A DNA stretch of 64,000 nucleotides, from positions 38,706,990 to 38,770,989 of the forward strand of contig CM040967.1 of assembly GCA_022985045.1 (NCBI GenBank). Direction: 5' to 3'. A program made the translations under genes and the position numbers. This DNA comes from Macadamia tetraphylla. Taxonomy: Eukaryota > Streptophyta > Magnoliopsida > Proteales > Proteaceae. Position 1 is the first letter of the stretch; each line of letters begins with the position of its first letter. Below, piece by piece: positions 61,991 to 64,000 of the stretch. A model generated the notes under the pieces. That model was given only the letters and a program-made list of their open reading frames with translations, searched no databases and had not been told where the DNA came from.

Positions 61991-63782
61991 GAATGGCAAT
62001 ACAATTTAAGACGCTTCCTTTATCTGCAGTTAGTGAATTGGTAGTGATACTCACTTAAATTCCTTGTGTATTAGAATGTGTGAGATTCACAAAATATTAG
62101 TTGACGAACCAAACAATGAATCACGTAACTATGCTCTGTGATCCAAAGATTTAGAAACTTGGCATATCCAGCAAACCCCATTTCTTAGTACTGGTTGACC
62201 TCCATAAGCCTTTGGTGTTGTGCACGTTACTTGGCTATGCTGATGATGGACCAGAATAACTTAAGACTCTTCATCTTTGATTTCACTGGCAGGGCATGGA
62301 TCTGGATCCTGCAAATAAGGGGCATTGCTATCTGGAGGTGCCACCAACGCTGCTGCTGCTGCTGCCGCCGCTGATTATAGAGCACACCATATTTCACATG
62401 ATGATAAACATTGAAAATTCAAGTACAGAATGGGAAAATTGTGAGATTTGGCCACGGAAGCATGGAAGTGGAAGTAAATCTTGTTTTTCCCAAGTACCAC
62501 CTTTAGTAGCATTCTGTAATTTTGGATGTGCTTCCTTTTTTTTTCTTTTTTTCTTTTTTGCTTTTTTTCTTTTTATTAGCATCCATAGTCCTCTTGATGT
62601 GGGTTTAAGTACTTTGACATACATATGGGCATTGCTGCTCTGAGTGCTGTGTCTGGTTTTTGTGTTATTACCCCAAGTAAAGGAATGAACTACTCATCCC
62701 TTATGATGAGGCTGATACTTAAAATGCTTCTTGTTTCTTGGCTCAGGGTTGTACATAGAGTTCCATCCACAGAGCAAACATTTTCTACAGTGACATTCTC
62801 AGTTATAACCAGTTGCATCAACAAGAAACAATTTGTAAAGACCACTCATTCCTCCTGGTTGGAGGCAGGATCGAAATTATTTATAAGTAAGATTCCTAGA
62901 TGCTTTCATCTTTGAAACCATGGTGCACTTTGGTCTTGTAGTTTAGTAAGTTCCATGTAAATTTTACTCAAGTCAACTCTATCTCTCATTTGTTTGGCTC
63001 GCAACCCATATGTTGACCACTCAAAAGTCGTTCATCATTTATCTATACATATGGGGGCTTTTACAACCTAAACATTAGAAAACACCCAGAGATCAGCCAT
63101 TCTTGCAATTTATTCCTTCTAAGTTCTACCTTTCAATTCTACAAGGATAGAAATAAGAACAGTCAAATTTCAGCATGAGTAGAAAGTCATATAGACGTTG
63201 GTCAAACTTCAAAAGCCAGAGGATGGGGATGAGGAAAATGAAAAAGACAAGGATTGGGAAGTCTCTCACAACAAAATGAATCCTATGCCGTATGTCAATG
63301 AACTTTAGGTGAAATTCAGGTGATCTCCAAAAGAAATGGTACTCCAGGATTCTTCAAATTAACACCACAACATAAATGTTTGCCCTGATGCTTAAAGACC
63401 TCCACATGTAGCTGCCCTCAAGTCCTACAAAATAATGTTGTAAAGTCTATCATTTCTCTTGCCAATCATGTTGCTCCTTTTATTGGTTCAAGAGACCCTC
63501 CAAGTCCAACAAATTATTCAGAAATTATTACAATGAACACAACTTGGTGAAATGACCATTAAACAACAAATAGAAAATAAATGCGAGCATGCCATAATAA
63601 ACTTGGTGAAATTGAAAACCAGCACTACTAAGGAATGGTGCTCGATAGCGCATCACTTGTGAAAGGAACTTGTTGAATCATATAAAATTTTAGAAACATA
63701 TTAAATAGAAATAAAACGCTTTTTTTATGTTTCCAATATACAAAAATATTATTTAAATATAGTGAACCATGGCACCACTTAC
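61991..63782. other. Right-end intergenic region
   Basis: It contains a CTG/CCG-rich spot at 62350-62376 and a T-rich tract at 62540-62580. An open frame from 62296 (115 codons) has no family likeness, and its end is the T-rich tract. No gene is supported. Confidence 0.35.
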
Positions 63783-64000
63783 ATGGCAAACTTCAACATT
63801 GTTGCTATTAATCAATGGTAGCAATTGTGCGTCATTGGGAGGAAGATTTAACGGTTCCTACCAAATATAATGAAATAATAAGAAGTTAATAAAACAAATA
63901 ATTAAATCAGGCATTAGTAATTATAATAGGTCTTACCTTGGACATTTCTTGAAAATTAGTGATATGGTGAGAAACAAGAGGTGAGAAGGAATGCTGAAAT
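63783..64000 (-). CDS. Possible two exons of a gene entering from the right edge
   Basis: On the minus strand 64000-63937 is open and ends at AAG before GTAAGA. The segment 63857-63783 follows a TAG acceptor, is open for 25 codons (EPLNLPPNDAQLLPLINSNN and so on) and ends at CAT before GTAAGT. The phases agree (0). The amino-acid composition looks protein-like, but I do not recognise the family and found no next exon. It could be chance. Confidence 0.3.

Overview
The window is nuclear DNA from a flowering plant. It carries spliced genes with canonical GT-AG introns, plant-type transposable elements (Ty1/copia, Mutator-like, hAT, L1 LINEs, tRNA-derived SINEs) and AT-rich introns of up to 9 kb. 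The species cannot be fixed from sequence alone. The very long, transposon-filled introns suggest a large-genome or early-diverging lineage, but that is only an inference.

Three host genes organise the window. (1) Plus strand, 1537-28840: a ten-exon, 386-residue EamA/DMT-superfamily membrane transporter whose exons are spread over 27 kb. (2) Plus strand, 35726-43153: a complete 14-exon, 520-residue nucleobase-ascorbate transporter (NAT1/NAT2 type). (3) Minus strand, 59648-46717: a nine-exon copy of the RNA-exosome cap subunit RRP40 that looks like an unprocessed pseudogene. It has three single-base frame changes, a lost splice acceptor and a tandem duplication through one exon. A possible fourth gene enters from the right edge on the minus strand (two candidate exons at 63783-64000).

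The rest is mostly mobile DNA. Intron 2 of gene 1 holds a 1.6-kb Mutator-like element (2863-4451) that has captured the 5' coding part of a callose synthase. Intron 3 holds a nearly whole but decayed copia retrotransposon (7528-14993, minus strand) with both LTRs, a PBS and a PPT. Its RT domain is split by a 1.4-kb hAT-like element with an 8-bp target duplication, and its leader/gag start is present as three tandem copies of about 0.5 kb. A second copy of the same hAT family lies in intron 5, and a 342-bp relative lies in RRP40 intron 5. A second Pack-MULE-like element (34615-35491) carries a fragment of a leucine-rich-repeat receptor kinase and ends about 235 bp before the NAT start codon. 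Three SINEs have identifiable target-site duplications. LINE debris (zf-RVT, RNase H and L1 3' ends) is scattered through the intergenic parts.

The host genes do not form a pathway: two are membrane transporters and one belongs to RNA decay. The common theme is repeated gene-fragment capture and nested insertion inside and beside housekeeping genes.
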